In this document: positions 6,826 to 14,789 of the stretch, piece after piece
How positions within the stretch are numbered: the stretch's first letter is position 1
How the letters are laid out: each line of letters starts with the position of its first letter
Source of the DNA: Opitutaceae bacterium
GTDB lineage: Bacteria; Verrucomicrobiota; Verrucomicrobiia; Opitutales; Opitutaceae
NCBI GenBank assembly: GCA_025352845.1
Contig: JANXSC010000413.1
Span: 1 to 26,569 of the forward strand
Direction: 5' to 3'
Length of the DNA stretch: 26,569 nt
Made by a program: the position numbers and the translations under genes
The notes under the pieces: model-generated
Told to the model about the DNA's origin: nothing
Databases searched by the model: none
The model's input: only the letters and a program-made list of their open reading frames with translations

Positions 6826-8388
6826 ATGAGCAACGCGGTGAAAATCTACGATACGACCCTGCGCGACGGCACGCAGGGCGAAGGAATCAGCTTCTCGGTC
6901 ACGGACAAGCTCCTGATTGCGGAGCGGCTCGATGCCTTTGGCGTGGACTACATCGAGGGTGGCTTCCCCGGCTCGAATCCGCGCGACATCAGTTTTTTTG
7001 CCGAGGCGAAGAAGCTGAAACTCAAGCACGCGAAGCTCGCGGCATTCGGCTCCACGCGGCGCGCCGGGGTGAAGCCGGCCGAGGATCTGCAACTCCGCAC
7101 GCTGCTCGACAGCGAGATGCCAGTGCTGACCATAGTCGGCAAAACCTGGACGCTCCACGTCACGGAGATTCTCAAGACCACGCTGGAGGAGAATCTCGCG
7201 ATGATCGAGGACTCGGCGCGGCACCTCGTCGCGCAGGGCCGCGAGGTGATCTACGATGCCGAGCATTTTTTTGACGGCTACAAATCCGATCCGGATTATG
7301 CGTTGAAGACGCTCGCGGCGGCGCTGCGCGGGGGCGCGAGCAACCTCTCGCTCTGCGATACCAACGGCGGCACGCTGGTCGACGAGTTTAAGGATATCGT
7401 GGCGCGCGCGGTGAAGGAATTCGGCGGCAGCAAGGTCGGGGTGCATTGCCACAACGACAGCGGCCTCGGCGTCGCACTCACGCTCGCCGGCGTCACCGCC
7501 GGTGCGACGCTCGTGCAGGGCACGGCCAACGGCTACGGCGAGCGGGTGGGCAACGCCAACATCACGACGGTGCTGCCAAATTTGTTTTTGAAGATGGGCC
7601 GCACCGCGCACTGTGCGGCGAACCTCGCGCAGCTTCGCGACCTCTCGCTGTTCTTCGATGAACTCGCGAACCTTCGCCCCGACCCGAAGGCGCCGTTCGT
7701 GGGGCAATCGGCTTTTGCCCACAAGGGCGGCCTCCACGCCAACGCCGCGCAGAAAGTCGCGCGCAGTTACGAGCACATCGATCCGTCGCTCGTGGGCAAC
7801 CGCACGCGCGTGCTCGTCTCCGACATGGCGGGCCGCTCGAGCCTTGCGTTGAAGGCGAAGGAGCTAGGGCTCGAACTCGACGAGAAGCGGCCCGAGATGA
7901 AAGGCCTGATCGAGGAACTCAAGGAGCGCGAATTTCGCGGCTACGAATATGAGGCGGCCGATGCGTCGTTCCGCCTGCTCGTCGCGCGCCACCTCGGGCA
8001 GCAGCAGACGTTTTTCACGGTGGAGAACTACCGCGTGATCATCGAGCGGCACGGGGCTGAGTTGTGGTCTGAGGCGACCGTGAAACTTAATGTAAACGGT
8101 GAGACGGTTCACACTGTGGCCGAGGATGCCGGCCCCATCGGTGCGCTGGATCAGGCGCTGCGCCTAGCGTTGGAGAAAACTTATCCGCAGCTTCGCGACA
8201 TGAAGCTGCGCGACTTCAAGGTCCGCATCCTCGACGGCAACAGCGGAGCGGGTTCGCGCACGCGCGTCCTCATTGAGAGCGGCGACGGCGACCGCATCTG
8301 GGGCACCGTCGGTGTGAGCGACAATATCATCGACGCGAGTTGGGAAGCGTTGCGCGAATCGGTGGAGTTCAAACTCTCGCAGGGGTGA
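6826..8388 (+). CDS. cimA: (R)-citramalate synthase
   Basis: 520 residues. It condenses pyruvate and acetyl-CoA to citramalate, the first step of the threonine-independent route to 2-oxobutyrate and isoleucine. The HMGL-like TIM barrel begins YDTTLRDGTQGEG (8-20), which supplies the catalytic Arg and metal-binding Asp. HCHND (207-211) adds metal-binding His residues, and NGYGERVGNANI and HKGGLHANA follow. The C-terminal third, from about 400, is a LeuA-type regulatory dimer domain, so feedback control by isoleucine is possible. The length and the substrate-loop pattern match long CimA proteins rather than 2-isopropylmalate synthase. I chose ATG 6826 because homology starts there. An upstream GTG frame would add 56 residues of insertion-sequence flank. 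The stop overlaps the next start (GTGA). Confidence 0.92.
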   Translation: MSNAVKIYDTTLRDGTQGEGISFSVTDKLLIAERLDAFGVDYIEGGFPGSNPRDISFFAEAKKLKLKHAKLAAFGSTRRAGVKPAEDLQLRTLLDSEMPVLTIVGKTWTLHVTEILKTTLEENLAMIEDSARHLVAQGREVIYDAEHFFDGYKSDPDYALKTLAAALRGGASNLSLCDTNGGTLVDEFKDIVARAVKEFGGSKVGVHCHNDSGLGVALTLAGVTAGATLVQGTANGYGERVGNANITTVLPNLFLKMGRTAHCAANLAQLRDLSLFFDELANLRPDPKAPFVGQSAFAHKGGLHANAAQKVARSYEHIDPSLVGNRTRVLVSDMAGRSSLALKAKELGLELDEKRPEMKGLIEELKEREFRGYEYEAADASFRLLVARHLGQQQTFFTVENYRVIIERHGAELWSEATVKLNVNGETVHTVAEDAGPIGALDQALRLALEKTYPQLRDMKLRDFKVRILDGNSGAGSRTRVLIESGDGDRIWGTVGVSDNIIDASWEALRESVEFKLSQG

Positions 8389-9101
8389 ATCGCGCCGTGG
8401 CGTCCGAGACGGTTCATGTCGAGGGGCTGACGAACGCCGAGTTTTTCGCGCGGCACGCTGCGCCGGGCCGCGTCGGCCTGGTCGGCGGCCCGCAGTTAAT
8501 CGATCGGTTGATCGGTCGGGCGCAGCGGCGACTCAGCGAGGAACGCGCACGGAGCTTCTGGGCGCATGCCTTTATTTTCCAGGGTTCGCGCATCGACGGC
8601 CACCACTGGCTGATCGAGTCCGACCTCGACATCCACCGCCGGCACATCCGTCTCGGGGTGCAGGAAAACCGCGTGGCGAAATACCATGACGAGAGCCACA
8701 CCGCCGCGCTCGCCGTGCTCGATTTCGGCCTCACGCCCGCGCAAACCGAGCGCGTGATCGCGGCGGCGCTCCACGAAGTCGCCGCCCACACGCACTACTC
8801 GCTGCGCGAACTCGCCGGCACCGCCTGGGCGATCCGCCACGCGAAATGGCGACCGCGCGAAAACCTCCTCGCGCGCGACCGCGCGTTTTTCTGCTCGGCC
8901 TTCGTGCGCCACGTCTTTGCCGAAGTGGGTATCGATCTCGCCGCCGGCATCGCGGAGAAAAACACCGCGCCCGAACACCTCGCGAGCACCGCTGTGCCGC
9001 ACCAGAAATGGCTCATGGTCCGCGGCGAGCCGCTGGTCGGCGGGGTGCGGCGGCTGATCAAGCGGGTGAAGGCGGCGCGGGCGAAGCGGCGTTCGGAGTG
9101 A
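8385..9101 (+). CDS. Permuted papain-like (YiiX/C92, NlpC/P60-superfamily) protein
   Basis: 238 residues from a GTG at 8385 that overlaps the cimA stop by 4 bases (GTGA), so translation is probably coupled. The order of catalytic candidates is His61 (FWAHAFIF), Glu78 (WLIESDLD) and Cys170 (FFCSAFVRHVFAEVGIDL), with TAPEHLAST downstream. This His-first, Cys-last order is typical of the circularly permuted NlpC/P60 group represented by YiiX and YaeF. Members are thought to be thiol hydrolases acting on amide or ester bonds in peptidoglycan or lipids. The true substrate cannot be told from sequence. No signal peptide is visible, so it may act inside the cell. There is no obvious functional link with citramalate synthase. 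Confidence 0.6.
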   Translation: MNRAVASETVHVEGLTNAEFFARHAAPGRVGLVGGPQLIDRLIGRAQRRLSEERARSFWAHAFIFQGSRIDGHHWLIESDLDIHRRHIRLGVQENRVAKYHDESHTAALAVLDFGLTPAQTERVIAAALHEVAAHTHYSLRELAGTAWAIRHAKWRPRENLLARDRAFFCSAFVRHVFAEVGIDLAAGIAEKNTAPEHLASTAVPHQKWLMVRGEPLVGGVRRLIKRVKAARAKRRSE

Positions 9102-9116
9102 GGGCAATATCTCACT
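9097..9116 (+). terminator. Small hairpin at the end of the cimA operon
   Basis: AGTGAG (9097-9102) pairs with CTCACT (9111-9116) around an 8-nt loop and spans the stop codon. It has no T-run, so it is a weak or non-intrinsic terminator at best. Confidence 0.25.
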
Positions 9117-9161
9117 ACCCCGAGTCCCTAGCGCACAAATTTTATCGATGGTCTCATCGCC

Positions 9162-9737
9162 TTACTGTTTTCGAAAATAATCTTGAAAATACTGCTTCAG
9201 CTGCTTGAACGACAACTCACCGCTGGCATACCTGAGAAAAAGGGAAGTTCCTTCTTTATTCAGGTCGATGTGTGCAAATGGCCCAGAATGCAGGTCCACC
9301 AAGTGTTGCACCGCTTTTCGGATGCGTTTCTCCAATTCAGACCACCATTTTGGTGATTCCCAAGTAACCTCAGGTTTCTTTGGTGCGTGTAGGTAGCTGC
9401 CGAGGAATCCGTATGTTTGGGAGAGCAACCCAAGGTCCGGCTTTCGTATTTCCGCTGTCGAACTGATATGAGGCGCGAAAGCGATCATGAATTCTAACTT
9501 CCTAGGGAACTGTGGATCGGCGTGAAGAATTGCATTCTTGAGGTCTTTCGCGCTGTAGAGCTTCTCTATGTTTTTGGACATTTCGAGGTTCTTAACCAAG
9601 ACAAGGTATTCAAAAAGTGTTCGTTCGATCGTGAATCGAAGTTCGAGAGCCGCATACAGCAGCAGAGGCCTTTCGCTCGTCATGTCGAACTGTTCGATCA
9701 AGCTGACGCATCGCATGAGACACCTACCTGACTCCAT
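9162..9737 (-). CDS. Hypothetical helical protein of low GC
   Basis: 191 residues from ATG 9737; a GTG at 9758 would add seven. I do not recognise the family. The sequence is largely helical by eye, with a segment LLLYAALELRFTIERTLFEYL and, near the end, WWSELEKRIRKAVQHLVDL, and a C-terminus rich in Phe, Tyr and Gln (QLKQYFQDYFRKQ). There is no signal peptide or membrane segment. Its GC content, near 45-50%, is far below that of cimA and MurJ, and its codon choice uses many A/T-ending codons. I infer horizontal acquisition. It lies downstream of the prenyl synthase on the same strand (37 bases), so it may be read through from that promoter. A HEPN-like helical bundle is a guess only. Confidence 0.55.
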   Translation of the reverse strand: MESGRCLMRCVSLIEQFDMTSERPLLLYAALELRFTIERTLFEYLVLVKNLEMSKNIEKLYSAKDLKNAILHADPQFPRKLEFMIAFAPHISSTAEIRKPDLGLLSQTYGFLGSYLHAPKKPEVTWESPKWWSELEKRIRKAVQHLVDLHSGPFAHIDLNKEGTSLFLRYASGELSFKQLKQYFQDYFRKQ

Positions 9738-9773
9738 TGAGTGACCGATCGAGTTCACTTAAAAATTTGCGCC

Positions 9774-10715
9774 TTACCTTGATCGGCAAGACATCATTTC
9801 AACTAAGGCTCCGAGAAAGGCCTTGTTACCGTATAGATTGGTAAAGGAAGCGCGCGTTTCAACCGAGTGTTTGGTGGCTATGCTCCACGACGCCTCGATT
9901 CCGTGCAGTTTCACGAACGTCGTCTTCCCTGCCTTTGCGTCCTTTCCTGCGGTTTTTCCGAGGGTCGCGGTGTCGGCAGTGGCGTCGAGGATGTCGTCGA
10001 TGATTTGGAAGGAGAGGCCGAGGTGGCGGCCGGCTTGGCGCAGGGTCGCAACTTCAGTTTCGCCCGCGCCGCCGATGAGGCCGCCCATGACGAGGGAGGC
10101 TTCGATCATCGCGGCGGTTTTATTGAGGTGGATGAACTCTAGCTCTTCAGGCGTGGCGTCGGATTTTTTTTCGGCGAGCAGGTCTTCCATCTGGCCGCCG
10201 ATGAGGCGGCGGCTGCCGGCGGCGTTGGCGAGTTCGCGGACGAGGGCGGCGGCGAGAGGGGCGGGATAATTTTCGGCGAGGAGGGCAAAGGCGTGGGTGA
10301 GCAGCGCATCGCCAGCGAGGAGTGCGGTCGCTTCATCGAACTGTTTATGCGACGTGGGGCGACCGCGGCGGAGGTCGTCGTTATCCATGCACGGGAGGTC
10401 GTCGTGGATCAGCGAGTAGGTGTGGAGGCACTCGACGGCGACGGCAGCGGGGATCGGATTTTGGATTTGGGATTTTCGATTCTCGATTTCGGATTTCGGG
10501 ATTGTGGCTTCGCCATCGGGCTCGAGCGTGGGGCCCGTGAAGAGTTCCGCGGCGGCGAGGACGAGGACGGGGCGGAGGCGTTTGCCGCCGGCTTCGAGGC
10601 TGTAGCGCATCGCGGTGTGGAGGCGGGCGGGGCGGGTGTCGGCGCGCGGCACGAATTGATCGAGGCCTCGTTCGACGCGGGCGACGTGGCGTTTCAGCTC
10701 GGCGGGGAAGTCCAT
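9774..10715 (-). CDS. Polyprenyl (farnesyl/geranylgeranyl-type) diphosphate synthase
   Basis: 313 residues from ATG 10715. It catalyses head-to-tail condensation of isopentenyl diphosphate with allylic diphosphates. The first Asp-rich motif is DDLPCMD (105-111), and GGKRLRP at about 43-49 binds diphosphate. The second Asp-rich motif is DDILD (240-244), followed by GKTAGKDAKAGKTTF. The spacing in the first motif is that of bacterial short-chain enzymes of the IspA type. Two oddities stand out. Residues about 72-88 (TIPKSEIENRKSQIQNP) are an in-frame insertion encoded by a degenerate 7-bp repeat. The last roughly 38 codons are much lower in GC than the rest, although they still fit the family's terminal helices. 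It is divergent from the FmdB-like gene at 10840. Chain length of the product cannot be fixed from this reading. Confidence 0.9.
   Translation of the reverse strand: MDFPAELKRHVARVERGLDQFVPRADTRPARLHTAMRYSLEAGGKRLRPVLVLAAAELFTGPTLEPDGEATIPKSEIENRKSQIQNPIPAAVAVECLHTYSLIHDDLPCMDNDDLRRGRPTSHKQFDEATALLAGDALLTHAFALLAENYPAPLAAALVRELANAAGSRRLIGGQMEDLLAEKKSDATPEELEFIHLNKTAAMIEASLVMGGLIGGAGETEVATLRQAGRHLGLSFQIIDDILDATADTATLGKTAGKDAKAGKTTFVKLHGIEASWSIATKHSVETRASFTNLYGNKAFLGALVEMMSCRSR
10456..10504. repeat. Degenerate heptanucleotide tandem repeat inside the prenyl synthase gene
   Basis: Seven consecutive 7-bp units of the type GGATTTC (ggatttt, ggatttg, ggatttt, cgattct, cgatttc, ggatttc, gggattg) lie inside the coding sequence. 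Since 21 bp is seven codons, the encoded peptide shows heptad-like periodicity (IPKSEIE, NRKSQIQ). The block is AT-rich compared with its surroundings and stays in frame. Confidence 0.8.
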
Positions 10716-10839
10716 CGGTGGCGTGGGAGTAGCGCTGTGTTCGCCGCGGCCATCAAAGAAAAAATTTGCGAAGTTGCGTGCGGCCCAATCCGCACTCGCC
10801 AACCCCCGGAGCCGCACCCATAACGTCGCCGATTACGAT

Positions 10840-11166
10840 ATGCCGACCTACGAGTATGCCTGCCAGAAATGTGGACACGAATTCGAACACTTTCAGTCGA
10901 TGAGCGACGCGGTGCTCAAGAAGTGCCCGAAGTGCAAGAAAGCCGGGCTGAAGCGGCTCGTCGGCGGTGGGGCCGGGCTCATTTTCAAGGGCACGGGATT
11001 CTACATCACCGACTACAAGAACAAGAGCAGTGGCAAATCCGAGGGCGGCGGCGAAGCGAAGTCGGCAGAAGCCAAGCCCTCAGAAGCCAAGTCGCCGACC
11101 AGCAAGGAATCGAAACCAACCGCGGCACCCGCCACCAAATCAACGTCGGGCGGCGACAAAAAATAA
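10840..11166 (+). CDS. FmdB-family zinc ribbon protein
   Basis: 108 residues. It begins MPTYEYACQKCGHEFE, the standard FmdB opening. Four Cys in two CxxC knuckles (8/11 and 29/32) form one zinc ribbon, and a conserved GTGFYITDY segment follows around residues 52-60. The final 45 residues are a low-complexity Lys, Ser, Ala, Pro, Glu tail (repeated AKPSEAKSPTS-like units), longer than in the minimal family. FmdB proteins are thought to be regulatory, but their role is unsettled. I chose ATG 10840 by homology; an upstream in-frame start would add 39 unrelated residues. The next gene begins 6 bases after this stop, so the two are an operon. Confidence 0.9.
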   Translation: MPTYEYACQKCGHEFEHFQSMSDAVLKKCPKCKKAGLKRLVGGGAGLIFKGTGFYITDYKNKSSGKSEGGGEAKSAEAKPSEAKSPTSKESKPTAAPATKSTSGGDKK

Positions 11167-11172
11167 TTCACC

Positions 11173-11916
11173 ATGATCAAGAGTAACAATCCCGGGGCCT
11201 ACGGGCCGAGCTGGTTTGAAGTGATTTTCGGCGCGGTGTTGAGTGTCGCGCTCGGCGCGGTGCTCGGAGTTGCGCTGCTGGCCTTCGGACCGGTCACTGT
11301 GGTCAAGGAACCGCCGACGGCCGAGGAGCGCCTGGCGGGCGCGACCTACTTTGTCGAAGGCACGCGCGATACCACAAAGGCGCGCAACGCCCCGGCCAAG
11401 CGGAAATCGTTTCTCGAGGGCCAGTCGGTCAGTCTGACCGAGGATGAACTCAACGTGCTCGCCGGTCCGCCGGTGGCGTTTGCCGCGCCCAAGCCGGTCG
11501 CGCCGAAGGCGGGCACTCCACCGGCGCCGAAGACGCCGGCCCCGGCGCCCGCTCCCGTCGCGACGAAACCGGGCGACAAGGGTGACGAAGAGATGCTCAC
11601 GCTGGGCACGCCGAATTTCCGGCTGCACGAGGAGAAATTTCAAATTGGGGTGCCGGTCACGGTGAATGCGCTGGGACTCGGGAAAAAAATCGTGGTGCAG
11701 GCGGACGGTGCGTTCGTGAAACGCGGCGAGATGTTCGCCTACGAGCCGACGGAAATTTTTATCGGGGCCTGTCCGGTGCATCGGGTGCCTTATCTCGCCG
11801 ACTTTGCGCGCGAGAAATTGCTGGCGCAAAAAATCCCGGATGAGGTCGCCGCTTCGTGGGGCAAGCTCGCTGACGTCAAGGTGGAGGGCAAAACGCTCAG
11901 GCTGAAAATGCCGTGA
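11173..11916 (+). CDS. Hypothetical membrane-anchored protein
   Basis: 247 residues. A short cytoplasmic N-terminus is followed by one hydrophobic segment (about 16-40, VIFGAVLSVALGAVLGVALLAF), so the rest is probably extracytoplasmic. A spacer rich in Pro, Ala and Lys covers about 104-136. The C-terminal part (about 140-247) looks like a compact beta-rich domain with the motifs RLHEEKFQIGVPV and FIGACPVHRVPYLADFAREKLL, ending KTLRLKMP. I do not recognise a family. It starts 6 bases after the FmdB-like gene and precedes the exported pseudo-peptidase gene by 46 bases, so it belongs to that operon. A role at the cell envelope is inferred from the anchor and the neighbours only. Confidence 0.7.
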   Translation: MIKSNNPGAYGPSWFEVIFGAVLSVALGAVLGVALLAFGPVTVVKEPPTAEERLAGATYFVEGTRDTTKARNAPAKRKSFLEGQSVSLTEDELNVLAGPPVAFAAPKPVAPKAGTPPAPKTPAPAPAPVATKPGDKGDEEMLTLGTPNFRLHEEKFQIGVPVTVNALGLGKKIVVQADGAFVKRGEMFAYEPTEIFIGACPVHRVPYLADFAREKLLAQKIPDEVAASWGKLADVKVEGKTLRLKMP

Positions 11917-11962
11917 GCGGAAGTGCGGCGCCGGTCGCGTGCTGCAGGACTATTCGCCGCCC

Positions 11963-13105
11963 ATGTCGCGCTTGAGAAAGAGTTTGGCCCTGCTGGGGTG
12001 CGCCGCCGCCGTCTTCGCCTCCGAGCCGCTCCCCGTGATGGTGCACAGTGGTGCTGGGCGCTTCGAGATTGCGGCGGTCGACTCCATGCTCGCGCACACG
12101 ATCGCGGGACACGCGGATGAGGCGTGGCGGATATTGGCGGACCCGCTGGGCTTGCCCACGGGCTTCGGGCTCCCGGTTTATTTTCGGGTCGTGCCGAACT
12201 CAGGTGAAATTGCCGCACCGTTTGCCGTCGTGGTGGAAACCGGCGGCGTGGTGTCGGTGCGCCTCCGGGCCGATGCGGCGACGGTGCCGAATATCCGCCA
12301 CGCGCTCGTGCAAGGTCTGCTCCTGCGGCTGGCGGTGGCGCAGCACGGCGTCACCGAAAATCTCCGCGCACCGCTGTGGCTGGAGGAGGCGTGCGTCGGC
12401 TGGTGGCTGACGCGGAGCGAGGCGGCGCAACTCGACGCGTTGAAATATGTGTCCGCGCGCCGCGGGCCGCCGTCTTTGAGTGATGTTTTGCAACGCGAGC
12501 GCGGGCCGGCAGTGGAAGCGGAATTTTACGCCGCGTCCGTCTGGCTGCTCACGTTTCTGCGACTTGAGTCAGGCCGAGGGCGCGAGTGGCCCATGCTGCT
12601 AAGTTCACTGCTCGGCGGAGATGAGCCCGCCGCCGCGCTGGGGGCGAGTTATCCCGCCCGCTTCGCGAGTGCGGACGAGCGCGAACTGTGGTGGCAAAGT
12701 GGCTGGCACCACGCCGTGCGCGGCCGGACGCTGCCGGCGCTCGATGGGCCGGATTCGCGCGCGCAGCTCGGCGCGCTGGCGCGGTTTGTGTTTTCGGGCC
12801 CGAATGGGGAAACCGATTCGGTGTTGCCCCTGGAAAATGTCCTCGGGCGCGCCAGTGAACCCATCGTCGCGTCGGAGTTGTCGCGGCGCGCGGCGGAACT
12901 CGGTCGGCTGGTGACGCTGCTGCATCCTTTTTATCGCAATGCCGGCTTGTCGCTGGCCGATGTTTTTTCCGCACAGACCGCAAAACCCGCGGCCCGCGCG
13001 GCCGCCTGCGGGGCATTTGCGCGCGATTGGAGGGACGCCATCGATCTCGCCGCCGCCGCCGCCGCGGCGCTGGATGTCGTCGAGGCCGGCGCGTTGCGAC
13101 GCTGA
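11963..13105 (+). CDS. Exported peptidase-MA-like protein lacking the zinc motif
   Basis: 380 residues from ATG 11963; a GTG at 11939 adds eight residues before the signal peptide. Residues 1-19 are a signal peptide (LALLGCAAAVFA, then SEP). The layout resembles peptidase-MA-like gluzincins. A helix that should carry HExxH reads RHALVQGLLLRLA (HALVQ at 113-117), and the downstream PLWLEEACVGWW (137-148) corresponds to the usual PxWLxEGLAE segment. Both the catalytic Glu and the second zinc-binding His of HExxH are absent, so zinc proteolysis is unlikely. It may be a scaffold or binding protein derived from a peptidase. The C-terminal region is Ala/Arg-rich and less conserved-looking. It lies between the anchored protein and murJ on the same strand. 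Confidence 0.55.
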   Translation: MSRLRKSLALLGCAAAVFASEPLPVMVHSGAGRFEIAAVDSMLAHTIAGHADEAWRILADPLGLPTGFGLPVYFRVVPNSGEIAAPFAVVVETGGVVSVRLRADAATVPNIRHALVQGLLLRLAVAQHGVTENLRAPLWLEEACVGWWLTRSEAAQLDALKYVSARRGPPSLSDVLQRERGPAVEAEFYAASVWLLTFLRLESGRGREWPMLLSSLLGGDEPAAALGASYPARFASADERELWWQSGWHHAVRGRTLPALDGPDSRAQLGALARFVFSGPNGETDSVLPLENVLGRASEPIVASELSRRAAELGRLVTLLHPFYRNAGLSLADVFSAQTAKPAARAAACGAFARDWRDAIDLAAAAAAALDVVEAGALRR

Positions 13106-13184
13106 GGAATCAACGTTCGGTCGAAACAAACGCACCGCGAGCGGGCTTGCTTTGCGCGGCGTCGCCTCGCGAAACTTCGGACGC

Positions 13185-14789
13185 GTGTCCGCCCATCTCA
13201 AAAATATCAGCGTGGTCGCATCGGCGACGATGGCCTCGCGATTTTTGGGTCTCGCGCGCGACATGATGATCGCGGCGGTGTTTGGCGTGGAGGCGCTGGC
13301 GTCGGCGTTCGTGACGGCGTTTACGCTGCCGAATCTTTTCCGCCGGCTGCTGGCGGAGGGCGCGCTCACCGCGGCCTTTGTGCCGACGCTCAACGAGGAA
13401 CTGCGCACCGGCCAGCGCAAGCAGGCCTTTGCGCTGCTCAACACGGTGGCGAGCTGGCTCTTTGTCGTCAGCAGTTCAGTGGTGCTCCTCGCCATCGGCG
13501 CACTTCTGCTAGCGCGAAACTATTCCGCCCACAGTGAAACCTGGGGTCTCTCTGCTGCGACCCTGGAGCGCTGGATCGAAGCGGCCGATCTCGCGGTGAT
13601 CTTGTTTCCCTATCTCGTCTTCGTCTGTCTCGCGGCGGCCTTTGGCTCAGCGCTGCACATTTTGCAGCGCTTTCTTGAGCCGGCGCTTTCTCCCGTCTGG
13701 CTCAATCTCGCGATGCTCACGCTGCTCGGCGGCGCGGCTTACGGCGGTTGGTCCGCGACGGCGACGGGGCGGATGCATTGGCTCTGCGGCGGCGTGCTGC
13801 TCGGCGGATTCCTGCAAATGACGGTGCCGGCGCTGGCGCTCGTGCGGGAAGGCTGGCGGCCACGCTTCGATCTGACGGTGAGCGATCCCCTGCGGCAAAT
13901 TGTGCGACTCATGGGGCCGACGGTTTTTGGTTCGGCGATTTATCTGATCAACATGGCGGTGTCTCGCTTCGTCGGATTCTCGCTCAACGAGTCGGCGGTG
14001 GCGCTGCTCAACCTCGCGACACGCCTGATGGAGCTGCCGATCGGGGTGTTTGCGGTGGCGGTGTCGACGGTGATTTTTCCGCTCATCTCGCGGCACGCGG
14101 CGGCGGGCGACTGGGCCGGGCTGGCGACAGCCTACCGCAAGGGCATGCGGCTCATCCTCGTGATCAACATCCCCGCGGCGGTCGGGCTCGCCGTGCTCGC
14201 GACGCCGATCATTCGTGTGCTGTTTCAGCGCGGCGCCTTCGAGCCCGCGGCCACCGTGGCGATGCAACCGGTATTGATCGTGTCGGCGCTCGGACTGCCG
14301 TTTCTCGCCTTTGTGAATCTCGTGCTGCGGGCGTTCTACGCGCAGAAGGACACGACGACGCCGGTGCGCGCGGCAGTGATTAGCTTCGTCGTGAATCTCG
14401 CGCTCAGTTTCGCATTGATGGGTTCGTTCGGCACTGTGGGCCTCGCCATCGCGGGGAACATCGCGGTCATCGTGCAGGCGGTCTACCTGCAGGTGCATCT
14501 CGCGCGCAAACGCGAGGGACTCGCCTTCCGCCATGTCGCCACCGATCTCGTGAAGGTAATCGGTTCGGCTCTTGCGATGGGCGCGGTGGTCGCGGGTGGT
14601 TGGGCGCTGTGGCAACGGTGGATGCCGGGCGGTAAGCTCAACGATCTCCTCGCGCTGCTCACATTGATCCTCGCGGGCGTCGCGGCGTATGCGGCCGCGC
14701 TTTGGGCGCTCAAGGTCGAGGGCCGCGACGAATTGGCCGTGATCCTCACGAAGCTCCGCGCAAAGTTCGGCCGATCTTCTCGCACATGA
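13185..14789 (+). CDS. murJ: Lipid II flippase MurJ
   Basis: 534 residues, the usual length of about 510-530. This integral membrane protein of the MOP superfamily moves lipid II across the cytoplasmic membrane for peptidoglycan synthesis. The N-terminus NISVVASATMASRFLGLARD places Arg19 and Arg25 where E. coli MurJ has its essential Arg18 and Arg24. LPNLFRRLLAEGALTAAFVP follows, and about 14 hydrophobic segments span the protein. I chose GTG 13185 by homology; the longer upstream frame is out-of-family sequence overlapping the preceding gene. The stop overlaps the next start (ATGA at 14786-14789), so the downstream transporter is translationally coupled. Confidence 0.93.
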   Translation: MSAHLKNISVVASATMASRFLGLARDMMIAAVFGVEALASAFVTAFTLPNLFRRLLAEGALTAAFVPTLNEELRTGQRKQAFALLNTVASWLFVVSSSVVLLAIGALLLARNYSAHSETWGLSAATLERWIEAADLAVILFPYLVFVCLAAAFGSALHILQRFLEPALSPVWLNLAMLTLLGGAAYGGWSATATGRMHWLCGGVLLGGFLQMTVPALALVREGWRPRFDLTVSDPLRQIVRLMGPTVFGSAIYLINMAVSRFVGFSLNESAVALLNLATRLMELPIGVFAVAVSTVIFPLISRHAAAGDWAGLATAYRKGMRLILVINIPAAVGLAVLATPIIRVLFQRGAFEPAATVAMQPVLIVSALGLPFLAFVNLVLRAFYAQKDTTTPVRAAVISFVVNLALSFALMGSFGTVGLAIAGNIAVIVQAVYLQVHLARKREGLAFRHVATDLVKVIGSALAMGAVVAGGWALWQRWMPGGKLNDLLALLTLILAGVAAYAAALWALKVEGRDELAVILTKLRAKFGRSSRT

